Assembly: GCA_963634745.1 (NCBI GenBank)
Contig: CAVHCX010000003.1
Coordinates: 1 to 64,000, forward strand
DNA: 64,000 bases
Source: CAKRJP01 sp963634745
GTDB taxonomy: Bacteria; Bacillota; Clostridia; Lachnospirales; Lachnospiraceae
Reading direction: 5' to 3'
Part shown: one piece after another, positions 39,320 through 48,562 of the stretch
Layout: the number at the start of each line of letters is the position of its first letter
Position numbering within the stretch: position 1 is the stretch's first letter
Notes under the pieces: model-generated
The model's input: the letters and a program-made list of their open reading frames with translations, nothing else
Databases searched by the model: none
Told to the model about the DNA's origin: nothing
Position numbers and translations under genes: made by a program

Positions 39320-42241
39320 CTAGAACTTGGTAACATTCATAAACATGTCTGCATTTTCTTCGATTTTATCTTCGCCCCCGATGACACAGATCTGGTCTGC
39401 CTGAAGCATGGCCTCTGCCACCTTGGCCAGGGCACTGATATCTTCTTTTGTGGCAGTTAAAATCTGGCTTCTTTCTGTCTTTATCATCTCCTCGGTCACA
39501 TGGCTCATGTATAGACTTAGGGACCGGTCTCCCTTGGTAGCCGGGGTCATGGGCTGGTCAATATTACTGATGGTTCCAATGATATATTTGGTCATATCTC
39601 TGTCGCTGACATCAAAATTCTTTAGATAATCTACCACTCCCTCATAGATTTCCATGGTCTGTCTAAGATTAGGATCTCTGTAGGATACGAAATAAGATTC
39701 TCCGGTGCGGCTAAAGTTGCTCATACAACCGTAGGCGCCTCCCTTTACACGAACATTTTGCCAGAGATAATCGTAGCTTAAAATGACCTTTAAAATGTTT
39801 AAGGCACCGTGATAGTCTGCCCCATAGTCTAAGAAATTTCCTGTCCGGGCTACATACTGGACCTTGGAAGCAGTCTTAAAGCCTTCATTCTTCTTCCGGC
39901 AAAGCAGATTCAGGGGCTTTTCTTCCGGCTTTTCTTTATAGAGGGTCCGCTTTAAGATTTCCACATAGTCTCCCAATTTATCAGAAGCCTCTGTAGGAGC
40001 TGTGTAGCTGATCATTACATTGTCGATACGGAATAAGATTTTCGTAAGCTTTTGTAATTTTGCAATCAGGTCCCCTTTCTTCTCCTCAAAATGATCGGTC
40101 AAGTCCTTGATCAGTTCATAGAACTCGATGCCTCCTGTCATATCCTTTAATCTGGCAGACGGGGAGGAGTAGGACATGGCCCTTAAGGCCGCCGTACTGT
40201 GGCCGGAACTTGTAAATTTCATAAGGAGTCTGGATTTTAACATCATAAGGATTTCAAGCAGGCGCTTCTCATCTTCCAATTTTGACTCTGTTAAAATCTC
40301 TCCCATCATCTCAAAAGCGGTAGGGAGCTGGCTATATAAAGCCTTGGCCTTAATCTCAAAGGTGGCCTTAAAGCCCTTATTTTTCACATCGGAAATATCA
40401 TTGTAAAGCTCTAAGGATGTACCGATTCCACCGGTCTTTAGGTTAATCTCGTTAAAGAGCTCCCCGTAGTCATAATGGTCTGTGTCAATGATTCCAAGAA
40501 CCGCCTGTAAAATTCCCACATAGGGAAGGAGGTCTTCTCCCACCTTGGTAAAGTCAAAAAGCAGGGTCACATAGCCGATGCCGTTGGTCTCCACCTCATG
40601 AAGGAGGACCGGAAGGCCGGATACAAAGATCTCCCGGTTCTGAATCGGCGCGATCTCCTTGGAAATGTCCTCTCGCTGCAATACAGGAATCTTTTCTAGA
40701 GCCTTCGGATCCTCCGGTGCGGACTGGTATTCTTCCAAAGCCTTGGTCCTTCTTATCAAGTCTTCTAACTGGTCCTCACTTAAAGAAGCCTTGTAGGCCT
40801 GAAGTTTCTCGTCCAACTCTGCATCCATTCTGGCAGTTCTTCCCTTTTCCGGCTCCACAAGAACGATGGCCCCGTGGGTGTTGTCTAAAATATATTTCTT
40901 GATGAGATTTTCATAGTAAGAGCTATCTAGCATCTTTTTCAAAAATTCAAAGGTATCCAGAGCCTCCAAGTGGATAAAAGGCTGGTCCTCATCATAGAGC
41001 CAGCTATCCATAATCTGAAGGCCGTACATGAGGCCCTTGGGATAATTTCCAAAGTCTGCCTCCCGGTAACGGAACTCTAAATAGTTAATTCCCGCCTGGA
41101 TAGCCTTTTTGTCCACACCCTTCTTTACAATATCAGACAGTACCTGCTCGATGATCTTAACAAATTCATCCTTCTGATCAGCATTCGCATTCTTTGCAAT
41201 GACCGAAAAAATCGGCTGGTAAATGCCATTGTCATAGGAGCCTAAAATATCATCTCCGATACCCGCATCGGTGAGGGCCTTCTTTAAGGGCGCTCCAGGA
41301 GCGGAAAGCAGGGCATAGTCTAAGACCTGAAAAGCCAGGTAGAGTTCCCTGTCCAAACTGGTTCCTACACTCTTGTTGTAAGACAGATAAGTCTGATTTT
41401 CCTCATCCTCCTCGCTGGAAATGGAATAAGGAATGCTAACTTCCTTCATGGCAGTAAATGGCGCCTGAAGCTTAATCTCAGAATCTACTGTAATTTTTTC
41501 AAAATGACTTAAATACTCCCGGTCCATCCAGGCAAGTTTTTCTTCCATGTCCATATTTCCGTAAAGATAAATATAGCTGTTGGATGGATGATAATACTTG
41601 CTGTGAAAATCCAAAAATTCCTGATAGCTAAGTTCCGGGATAACCTCCGGATCTCCGCCGGACTCATTGGCATAGGAGGTATCCGGATATAAGGTATTTA
41701 AAACCACCCGGTCCAAAACGCCCTCCGGTGATGAGAAGGCCCCCTTCATCTCATTGTAAACCACACCGCTTAGGATGAGCTTGTCCTCCTTGGAATCTAG
41801 CTTATAGCTCCAACCCTCCTGGCGAAAGATTTCCTCATGTTCATAAATATTGGGGTAGAATACTGCATCCATATAGACGTGCATGAGATTCTGAAAGTCC
41901 TTGTCGTTGCAGCTGGCCACCGGATAAACGGTCTTATCCGGGTAGGTCATGGCATTTAAAAAGGTATTGAGAGACCCCTTAACAAGCTCCACAAAAGGAT
42001 CCTTGGCCGGGAAATTCTTAGAGCCGCAAAGGACGCTGTGCTCTAAGATATGGGGCACTCCGGTACTGTTGGCCGGAGGGGTCCGAAAACCGATATTAAA
42101 TACCTTATTCTCGTCATCATTCTCTATAAGAAGGACTCTGGCTCCGCTTTTTTTGTGTCTTAGAAGATAGCCCTTGGCGTGGACGCCGTGTAAGTCTTCC
42201 TCCTTGATGAGTTGGTAAGATGGAATATTTTTTATATTCAT
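39320..42241 (-). CDS. M16C insulinase-family peptidase (PreP-like)
   Basis: Large zinc peptidase thought to degrade unstructured peptides. The inverted zinc motif HILEH is at residues 64-68, followed by the usual downstream Glu region (YNEMKGAFSSPEGVLD). The remaining domains form the clam-shell typical of the 970-residue M16C group, and no signal peptide is present, so it is cytoplasmic. In clostridia it often neighbours core genes, as here between nhaC and era. It may recycle peptides, fitting amino-acid fermentation. Confidence 0.9.
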   Translation of the reverse strand: MNIKNIPSYQLIKEEDLHGVHAKGYLLRHKKSGARVLLIENDDENKVFNIGFRTPPANSTGVPHILEHSVLCGSKNFPAKDPFVELVKGSLNTFLNAMTYPDKTVYPVASCNDKDFQNLMHVYMDAVFYPNIYEHEEIFRQEGWSYKLDSKEDKLILSGVVYNEMKGAFSSPEGVLDRVVLNTLYPDTSYANESGGDPEVIPELSYQEFLDFHSKYYHPSNSYIYLYGNMDMEEKLAWMDREYLSHFEKITVDSEIKLQAPFTAMKEVSIPYSISSEEDEENQTYLSYNKSVGTSLDRELYLAFQVLDYALLSAPGAPLKKALTDAGIGDDILGSYDNGIYQPIFSVIAKNANADQKDEFVKIIEQVLSDIVKKGVDKKAIQAGINYLEFRYREADFGNYPKGLMYGLQIMDSWLYDEDQPFIHLEALDTFEFLKKMLDSSYYENLIKKYILDNTHGAIVLVEPEKGRTARMDAELDEKLQAYKASLSEDQLEDLIRRTKALEEYQSAPEDPKALEKIPVLQREDISKEIAPIQNREIFVSGLPVLLHEVETNGIGYVTLLFDFTKVGEDLLPYVGILQAVLGIIDTDHYDYGELFNEINLKTGGIGTSLELYNDISDVKNKGFKATFEIKAKALYSQLPTAFEMMGEILTESKLEDEKRLLEILMMLKSRLLMKFTSSGHSTAALRAMSYSSPSARLKDMTGGIEFYELIKDLTDHFEEKKGDLIAKLQKLTKILFRIDNVMISYTAPTEASDKLGDYVEILKRTLYKEKPEEKPLNLLCRKKNEGFKTASKVQYVARTGNFLDYGADYHGALNILKVILSYDYLWQNVRVKGGAYGCMSNFSRTGESYFVSYRDPNLRQTMEIYEGVVDYLKNFDVSDRDMTKYIIGTISNIDQPMTPATKGDRSLSLYMSHVTEEMIKTERSQILTATKEDISALAKVAEAMLQADQICVIGGEDKIEENADMFMNVTKF

Positions 42242-42258
42242 GTAAATAATCTCCTTCT

Positions 42259-43866
42259 TTATGCGTTACTTGTAATTTTTCGAATGGCTAAGAGGACGCC
42301 GATCTGCAAGAGAATTCCTATGGTCAGGCAGATAGCTGCATTTTGTACCACACCGGCGATCATATAAGTGATGGCAGAAACGATGGCTACCGTAATCGCA
42401 TAAGGCAGCTGGGTGGATACATGATTTACATGGTTACACTGGCCTCCTGCCGATGCCATAATGGTGGTATCGGAGATGGGCGAACAGTGGTCACCACATA
42501 CAGCTCCTGCCATACAAGCTGAGATCGATATAATCATCATGGTCTCATTGGTTCCCTGAAAAACTGCCACTACAATCGGAATTAAGATTCCAAAAGTTCC
42601 CCAGGAAGTTCCTGTGGCAAAGGCCAAAAAGCAGCCTACCAAAAAGATGATGGCCGGGAGAAGGTGCATAAGGCTGCCCGCAGCATTGCTCATAAGGTCT
42701 GCTACATACTGGGCAGCTCCTAAGCTGTCGGTCATGGATTTTAAGGTCCATGCAAAGGAAAGGATTAAAATAGCAGGTACCATAGCCTTAAATCCTTCCG
42801 GAATACAAGCCATAGAATCGGTAAAGCGAAGCACCTTTCTTGCTGCGTAGAAGATAACGGTCAATACTAAGGCAAAGAAGCTTCCGAGCATGAGTCCTAC
42901 GGAAGCATCACTTCCGGAGAAGGCCTCCACAAAACCGGTTCCCGCAAAAAATCCTCCGCTATAGAGCATTCCGATTACACAGAAAATAATCAGAGAAACA
43001 ATCGGAAATACCAGGTCGATCACATGACCCTTGTTAGAAACCAGGTCTGACTGCGCATTTTCATAAGGCCGGTCCTGCGTGGTAAATAAGTCACCCTCTA
43101 AGGCATTTTTCTCATGCTCCTTCATGGGGCCGTAATCAAAATTTAGGATTACTAGGGTAAGCATCATAACGATGGTCAAGATGGCATAGTAGTTATAGGG
43201 AATGGCACGGACGAAGATAGAAAAGCCGTCCTCTCCCTTTACAAATCCCGTAACTGCTGCCGCCCAGGATGAAATCGGTGCAATGATGCAAACCGGTGCC
43301 GCTGTCGCGTCAATTAAATAAGACAGCTTGGCTCTTGACACCTTGTGGCTGTCTGTAACCGGACGCATGACACTTCCCACGGTCAGACAGTTAAAATAAT
43401 CATCAATGAAGATCAAAATACCCAGGGCGATGGTGGCAAACTGGGCCCCGGCCCTGCTTTTAATATGGGCCTTAGCCCAACGGCCAAAAGCAGCAGATCC
43501 TCCTGCCTTATTCATCATGCAAACCATGATTCCAAGAATCACTAAGAAAATTAGAATTCCCATGTTGTAGCTATCGGTAAGTACGCCTACCAGGCCATCC
43601 TGGAAGACATGTAAAATGGCCTTCTCTGCATGAAATCCGGACCAGAAAAAACCTCCGATCAGGATTCCGATAAATAGGGCGCTATATACTTCCTTGGTAA
43701 TCAGCGCCAATACTATAGCAACCACCGGAGGTACCAAGGACCAAATGCTGGCATACATATCCGGAACATAATCTGCAGAATCCGCCGCCAGGACCGGCAG
43801 GCTGACAAGCCCAAGAAGGGCCATTGTCAGAAGGATTCTCCCTATACTTTTCGTCAATCTCCTCAT
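42259..43866 (-). CDS. nhaC: NhaC-family Na+/H+ antiporter
   Basis: Membrane antiporter, exchanging Na+ for H+ or, in some relatives, malate for lactate. About eleven hydrophobic helices are visible, with the conserved IFIDDYFNCLTVGSVMRP segment, APISSWAAAVTGF, FATGTSWGTFGI and GDHCSPISDTTIMAS. The N-terminus looks like a signal peptide (LLTMALLGLVSLPVLAADS), which is seen in some clostridial NhaC proteins. The ATG at 43866 is preceded by AAAGGA; an in-frame ATG nine codons upstream has no RBS. It begins the operon that continues into the M16 peptidase 17 bp later. Confidence 0.9.
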   Translation of the reverse strand: MRRLTKSIGRILLTMALLGLVSLPVLAADSADYVPDMYASIWSLVPPVVAIVLALITKEVYSALFIGILIGGFFWSGFHAEKAILHVFQDGLVGVLTDSYNMGILIFLVILGIMVCMMNKAGGSAAFGRWAKAHIKSRAGAQFATIALGILIFIDDYFNCLTVGSVMRPVTDSHKVSRAKLSYLIDATAAPVCIIAPISSWAAAVTGFVKGEDGFSIFVRAIPYNYYAILTIVMMLTLVILNFDYGPMKEHEKNALEGDLFTTQDRPYENAQSDLVSNKGHVIDLVFPIVSLIIFCVIGMLYSGGFFAGTGFVEAFSGSDASVGLMLGSFFALVLTVIFYAARKVLRFTDSMACIPEGFKAMVPAILILSFAWTLKSMTDSLGAAQYVADLMSNAAGSLMHLLPAIIFLVGCFLAFATGTSWGTFGILIPIVVAVFQGTNETMMIISISACMAGAVCGDHCSPISDTTIMASAGGQCNHVNHVSTQLPYAITVAIVSAITYMIAGVVQNAAICLTIGILLQIGVLLAIRKITSNA

Positions 43867-44034
43867 AGTTTCAAATTCCTTTCCACTTGGCATTTTGCCA
43901 AGCTGTCTCTCTCATTCCACAAATCGCAGCGGCGCCGTTACAGTACCCCTGCGATTTTTTTCTCATTTCTTATTTTGGGCAAGATTGCAAAAGTGCAAAG
44001 CACGGAACAATCCCAAGGCGTCAAGGCCGGCTCT

Positions 44035-44976
44035 TTATCCCATAAATACAACTTCCGGATCCGGTTTTACCGCCGGCTCCAGGTCGATAAGATGCAGTAC
44101 CGGATTTTTCTTTGAATTATTCGGTAACTGCTCATACTCAAATCTGGCTCTTAGTTTCACCCATTGATGGCGGCGAAGATTGATCTTTTTCTCCACCAGG
44201 CAGGGATAACCATAAAATCTGGTATCCGCCTCGCAGCAGGTCATAATCTTTCGCACCGGCACAAAGTAGTTGGGACCTAAGCCGTTGGGCTTAAATACCT
44301 GGGCCACAAATTCTACTTCTTTGTGGAGGTAGTGTTCCGGATGGTCATAGGCATCTACATACCAGGCCCCGAAATCAATATCATCGATCACGATCTTGTC
44401 TCCCTTAATATCAAAGGGCAGGTCATCCTCTGTAGGCTCAATGATATTTCCATTTAAGTCTTCAAAAATCAACTGGGCCATGGGATTTTGTACCTTGAGG
44501 GCCCGTCTGAAGCCTGACCGGTTCATATTCTCTGAGCAACGATTTACGATGATGAGAGAAGATTCTGTCAAAGGCTCCATAAGCATATTTCTCATATTCT
44601 TCATGTACATATCCAGGGTCTGGCCGTTGATGGTAGAGTAAATACCTGCAATCTCCCAGGATCTTGGGAATTTGATAGACAGGAGATCGCCCAAACTCCA
44701 CATGCCATTATACTCAATGACAACCTGCACCGGATGGTAATTCTTCTCGCAGTTTTTAAAGAAGGCTGCATTCAGCTTTTCAAACTCATCCACCTGCAAA
44801 ATTGCCATATCTTTCTCTTTTAAATACTCCGGGGAATATTCTACTTCCCCCTCTTCACAGCTGATAAGAAGAGTCAAGCCCTCTTCCATCCACTCCTGCT
44901 CCATAAGAGTATCCTGCACCAAGGTTGTCTTTCCACTGTCTAAGAAACCTGTGCAAATAAATACTGGTGTTGCCAT
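44035..44976 (-). CDS. COG0523 (CobW-type) GTPase with DUF1980-like C-terminus
   Basis: P-loop metallochaperone-type GTPase of the G3E family. The P-loop is GFLDSGKTT (residues 9-17). The usual CxCC metal motif is replaced by ISCEEGEVEYS, so metal handling may differ. The C-terminal half (FVAQVFKPNGLG, RKIMTCCEADTRFYGYPCLV) resembles the soluble domain of TIGR03943/YcgQ-type proteins, which partner with YcgR permeases. It begins 16 bp after the His-rich COG0523 gene, so the two are an operon and probably act together in metal homeostasis. Confidence 0.8.
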   Translation of the reverse strand: MATPVFICTGFLDSGKTTLVQDTLMEQEWMEEGLTLLISCEEGEVEYSPEYLKEKDMAILQVDEFEKLNAAFFKNCEKNYHPVQVVIEYNGMWSLGDLLSIKFPRSWEIAGIYSTINGQTLDMYMKNMRNMLMEPLTESSLIIVNRCSENMNRSGFRRALKVQNPMAQLIFEDLNGNIIEPTEDDLPFDIKGDKIVIDDIDFGAWYVDAYDHPEHYLHKEVEFVAQVFKPNGLGPNYFVPVRKIMTCCEADTRFYGYPCLVEKKINLRRHQWVKLRARFEYEQLPNNSKKNPVLHLIDLEPAVKPDPEVVFMG

Positions 44977-44992
44977 AGTTTTTTATCTCCTC

Positions 44993-46216
44993 TTATACAT
45001 GGAATAATTTTGCCAATTCCTCTTCCTTTACATCTGTACCAATGACGCAGATTCGTCCGGTATAATCCGGCTGTCCATCACGAAGCTCATATTCTTCCGG
45101 CACTAAGTCAAACTGCTTCCAGCTTCCGTCTGCCATGGCAATAATACCCTTGGACCGTAAAATAGTTCCGTAGGAAGTAGTCTCTGACAAGGCTTTCAAA
45201 ATAAAATCAAGCTCTTCTTCTGTATACTTGTGAGCTGTCTCCTTACCCCAGCTGGTGAAGACTTCGTCTGCGTGATGATGGTGATGGTCATGGCCACAGC
45301 CGCATTCATGGTCGTGATCATGGTGATGATGGTCATGGCCACAGCCACATGCATGGTCATGGTCATGATGATGCTCATGCTCATGCTCATGCTCGTGATG
45401 ATGCTCATGCTCATGCTCGTGATGATGTTCATGATCGTGATCGTGATGGTGCTCGTGATCATGATGGTGCTCGTGCTCATGGTCATGATGATCATGGTCA
45501 TGATGATCATGGCCGCAGCCGCACTCGTGATCGTGATCATGATCATGGTCGTGGTCATGGCCGCAACCACATGCATGATGGTGGTTATGATCTTCCTCCT
45601 CAAACAAATCTTCCTGTCCGGTTCTGTGGGCCAGGGCTCTCTTAATGGCCTCGGTGCTAAGGCTATCCCACGGAGTAGAAATAATGGCAGCCTTATCATT
45701 CTGCCCTCTTAAAAGTCCAATGGTCTCCTCTAATTTTGCATCATCCATAAGCTGGGTACGGCTTACTACAATGGTAGAAGCATTCTGTACCTGGTCTTCG
45801 AAAAATTCTCCGAAATTCTTCAGATACATCTTTGCTTTCTTTCCGTCTACGACCGTAATGCGGCCGTCGATTTCGATATCTGCATCCTTCTTCACATCCT
45901 CAATAGCCTTTACAATATCAGATAATTTTCCGACTCCGGAAGGCTCAATGATAACACGGTCCGGCTGATACTGGTCTAAAACCTTCTGCAGGGCCTCGCT
46001 GAAATCACCAACCAAGGTACAGCAGATACAACCGGAATTCATTTCTGTAATCTCAATGCCGGCATCCTTTAAAAAACCACCGTCAATACCGATCTCACCA
46101 AACTCATTCTCGATAAGAACCAGCTTCTCTCCTGCATATACACGGCTTACCAATTCTTTAATAAATGTAGTCTTTCCGGCTCCCAGGAAACCGGAGATAA
46201 TATCTACTTTTGTCAT
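44993..46216 (-). CDS. COG0523 (ZNG1/YciC-type) GTPase with extreme His-rich insert
   Basis: Zinc-handling GTPase. The P-loop GFLGAGKTT (9-17), the metal motif CICC (63-66) and the guanine-specificity region SRTQ are all present. Residues 210-315 form a low-complexity insert in which about half of the residues are His, mixed with Asp/Glu, and punctuated by four CGCGH modules starting near 216, 232, 290 and 305. This is a likely metal store or sensor. A CobW C-terminal domain follows (FTSWGKE, ILRSKGIIA). At 407 aa it is about 100 residues longer than the family norm. Regulation by zinc is expected for the family, but I saw no clear Zur box. Confidence 0.9.
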   Translation of the reverse strand: MTKVDIISGFLGAGKTTFIKELVSRVYAGEKLVLIENEFGEIGIDGGFLKDAGIEITEMNSGCICCTLVGDFSEALQKVLDQYQPDRVIIEPSGVGKLSDIVKAIEDVKKDADIEIDGRITVVDGKKAKMYLKNFGEFFEDQVQNASTIVVSRTQLMDDAKLEETIGLLRGQNDKAAIISTPWDSLSTEAIKRALAHRTGQEDLFEEEDHNHHHACGCGHDHDHDHDHDHECGCGHDHHDHDHHDHEHEHHHDHEHHHDHDHEHHHEHEHEHHHEHEHEHEHHHDHDHACGCGHDHHHHDHDHECGCGHDHHHHHADEVFTSWGKETAHKYTEEELDFILKALSETTSYGTILRSKGIIAMADGSWKQFDLVPEEYELRDGQPDYTGRICVIGTDVKEEELAKLFHV

Positions 46217-46500
46217 TTTTATATTCCCTTCTTTCTAAAAATATGGATCTTGGGACTTCCCAGATCTTTTTCTTCTATTTCTCATAAAGACAAAAATGTC
46301 CAAATCTCATTCTAACACAAGACCAGCCAATATTCCACCTTAGTTTCAACTAATGAATTAGTCGCGGCTTTAATTTTGGTCTTATTATTTTTCTTGAAAT
46401 TGGATATTTTCAAATGACCAATCCAGGGATAAAGTGGGTTGCAACATCAGTGGTGTTTTATAACGTTAAAAGAACAAAGTAAAAAGAAAGGTCGTATAGT

Positions 46501-47037
46501 ATGAACAAAAATTTAAAGAAACTAGTAATGACAGCCCTATTCGCAGCCTTAGCCTGCGTTGCAACCATGTCCATCCGCATCCCAACCCCCGCCACAGGCG
46601 GTTACATCCACCCGGGAGATTCCATCGTCATTTTATCAGGGATTATCCTAGGACCTGTATATGGCTTCTTAGCCGCAGGCATCGGCTCTGCCATGGCAGA
46701 CCTTTTGGGCGGATATTTTGTTTTCGTAGCACCAACCCTTATCATCAAGGGCCTGATTGCCTTCATTAGCGGAATGATCTATCTAAAAATTGCCAAAGAC
46801 AAAAAGACCCGCTATCTCTCAGTCATCCTTGGAGGCATCGTAGATATTATATTTGTAGCAGGAGGCTATTTCCTCTTTGAATCCGTTTTATACGGAGCAG
46901 CCACCTCTCTACTTAATGTACCTGCCAGCATCATCCAGGGAAGCAGCGGTTTGATTCTTGCAGTGGTACTTTATCCGGTACTGACTGCCATTCCGGATAT
47001 CAAACAGTTAAGAGGAGAACTCCATCCTCAAGCCTAG
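46501..47037 (+). CDS. ECF transporter substrate-binding S component
   Basis: Small membrane protein that binds a vitamin or cofactor precursor and works with a shared energizing module. It has five to six hydrophobic helices and the N-terminal AALFAALACVATM motif that contacts EcfT. TGGYIHPGDS and GPVYGFLAAGIGSAMADL resemble S components of the HmpT/PdxU kind. The substrate is not certain, and no TPP riboswitch was seen upstream. At 178 aa it is complete; AGAAAGG precedes the ATG. It is convergent to truA-ecfT-ecfA2-ecfA1 at 47763-51074, the probable energizing partner. Confidence 0.87.
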   Translation: MNKNLKKLVMTALFAALACVATMSIRIPTPATGGYIHPGDSIVILSGIILGPVYGFLAAGIGSAMADLLGGYFVFVAPTLIIKGLIAFISGMIYLKIAKDKKTRYLSVILGGIVDIIFVAGGYFLFESVLYGAATSLLNVPASIIQGSSGLILAVVLYPVLTAIPDIKQLRGELHPQA

Positions 47038-47079
47038 TGCAAAAAAAGAGACCTTCATGCGAGGTGGGAAGGTTGGTGG

Positions 47080-47299
47080 GCTGCAAGGGACCATACTATG
47101 TTGCAAAAAACATGCTGCGTTTCCTACTCGCTGCAGGCGGCTGATTCGCGAGGCCTTACGCCAACTCGCGCTTTGCGCTCACGAGGGGCCATAAGCCCCC
47201 TCGGCCCTCCGGGCACAAGGCGTAAGTCTCGCTGCCAGCCTGCAGCTCCCTACGGAAGCCTCGCAATGTTTTTCGCAACATAGTATGGTCCCTTGCAGC
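47080..47299 (+). repeat. Covarying hairpin element, family 1, copy E
   Basis: A 220-bp element. The outer arms from GCTGCAAGGGACC to GTTGCAAAAAACA pair over 33 bp with one mismatch. The inner arms GCGAGGCCTTACGCC and GGCGTAAGTCTCGC pair almost fully. The head blocks CTGATTCGCGAGG, ACTCGCGCTTTGCGCTCA and CGGCCCTCCGGGCACAA include a compensated change in the last hairpin loop region. It sits at the 3' end of the ECF S component gene. Confidence 0.9.
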
Positions 47300-47481
47300 A
47301 TCGAACTTCCACCACACATGATACAGATGAGAAAAAGATGCTGGGTTTCCTTTTGAGATACAAAAAACAGCCGCTTAATGCGACTGCTCCTGATGGTTGA
47401 AACTTACCGTAGCAAAAAATCATATAGTTTCCGCTGAATAAGGAAGTGGCTGATGATTTTTCTATGTAGAATGGGAAGGGA

Positions 47482-47700
47482 GTACTTCAGGGGTGGAATC
47501 TACCGCAAAGACGATAGCGGAGTTTCCGTCAGGAGCTTTCAGCCGGCAGCGAGGACTTACGCCTTGTGCCCGAAGGGCCGAGGGGCGCAAGCCCTGAGTG
47601 AGCGCAAAGCGCGAGTTGGCGGAAGACCTCGCGAATCAGCCGGCTGAAAGCGAGTAGGAAACGCAGCGTGTCTTTGCGGTAGATCCCACCCCTGCAGCAC
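47482..47700 (-). repeat. Covarying hairpin element, family 1, copy F
   Basis: A 219-bp element, opposite in orientation to copy E. The outer arms AGGGGTGGAATCTACCGC and the complementary right side pair over about 31 bp with three mismatches. The inner arms GCGAGGACTTACGCC and GGCGGAAGACCTCGC pair with few mismatches. The head blocks match the family. It lies on the 3' side of truA. Confidence 0.87.
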
Positions 47701-47762
47701 GGTCCCACCCACACAAAAAAATCCCAGCGCTTACTTACCAGCAACGCATTTCTCCTGAAGCT

Positions 47763-48536
47763 TCAGTCTTCATATTCTATATTCACCAAGACAAGCCCTC
47801 CCGCAGCTGCCGTAATTCCATCCGCTGTCCGTTCTTTTCTCTCTAATATCTCCTGAATTTTCTCCGGCCTATAAAAGCCTCTTCCTACCCGGATCAAAGT
47901 TCCTGCTATGATCCGAACCATATTATATAAAAAACCATTTCCCCTAACCCGGATAATAATTTCATTTCCGGGAATTCCGCACTGTTCCGGATTTTTATGC
48001 TCTATAATCTCTATATCATACACCTGCCGCACCGTATCCTCTGTATTGGTGCGGACATTGCAAAAGCTTGCAAAATCATGGGTGCCCACAATATAGGAAG
48101 CCCCCTTTCTCATCTGGTCCACATCCAAGGGAAAGGAAATATGGGTGCTATATCTTTGCTTTAGGGGATGCTTTACAGGACTGTTCCAAATATGGTACTC
48201 ATAGGTTTTTACAATATGATCCTGATATCTGGGATGCCAGTCAGGGGCAACCTCCTCGGATTTTACAATGACAATATCCTGGGGGAGCCTCTGATTTAAG
48301 GCATAGGAAATACGGTCCGCGGGGATTCTTGTCTCTGTATCAAAGACTGCCACATTTCCCTGGGCATGAACCCCGGAGTCAGTCCTGCTGGCCCCTATAA
48401 TATGGATCTTTTCTCCTGTCAGATCACTTAACTTTCGATTTAGGACTTCCTCCACCGTCAGGCCATTGGGCTGCACCTGCCAGCCGCAATAATTGGTGCC
48501 ATCGTAGGCAACCCTAAGTCTTATTCTTCTAGACAT
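47763..48536 (-). CDS. truA: tRNA pseudouridine(38-40) synthase TruA, copy 1
   Basis: Modifies uridines 38-40 in tRNA anticodon stems. The catalytic Asp is in SRTDSGVHAQG (near residue 52), and the C-terminal GNGFLYNMVRIIAGT motif is present. At 257 aa it is complete. It follows ecfT by 26 bp in the ecfA1-ecfA2-ecfT-truA order well known from Bacillota. A second, clearly divergent TruA is encoded at 57683-58417. Confidence 0.94.
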   Translation of the reverse strand: MSRRIRLRVAYDGTNYCGWQVQPNGLTVEEVLNRKLSDLTGEKIHIIGASRTDSGVHAQGNVAVFDTETRIPADRISYALNQRLPQDIVIVKSEEVAPDWHPRYQDHIVKTYEYHIWNSPVKHPLKQRYSTHISFPLDVDQMRKGASYIVGTHDFASFCNVRTNTEDTVRQVYDIEIIEHKNPEQCGIPGNEIIIRVRGNGFLYNMVRIIAGTLIRVGRGFYRPEKIQEILERKERTADGITAAAGGLVLVNIEYED

Positions 48537-48562
48537 TTTCTATTTCCAATCTAAATTTTTTT

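Noticed and set aside
45290..45570. The repetitive CATGATCATG-like DNA as a CRISPR array or satellite
   Set aside because: It lies wholly inside a coding frame for alternating His and Asp/Glu, with no fixed repeat-spacer structure.
45230..45712. Met-rich and His-rich frames opposite the COG0523 gene
   Set aside because: They arise because CAT/CAC codons of the His-rich insert read as ATG/GTG or Asp/His codons in other frames. The COG0523 frame has complete family motifs.
46217..46500. TPP riboswitch or Zur box between the COG0523 gene and the ECF S component
   Set aside because: No CTGAGA-type TPP core and no convincing Zur palindrome were seen. Short palindromes such as ACTAATGAATTAGT are too weak to call.
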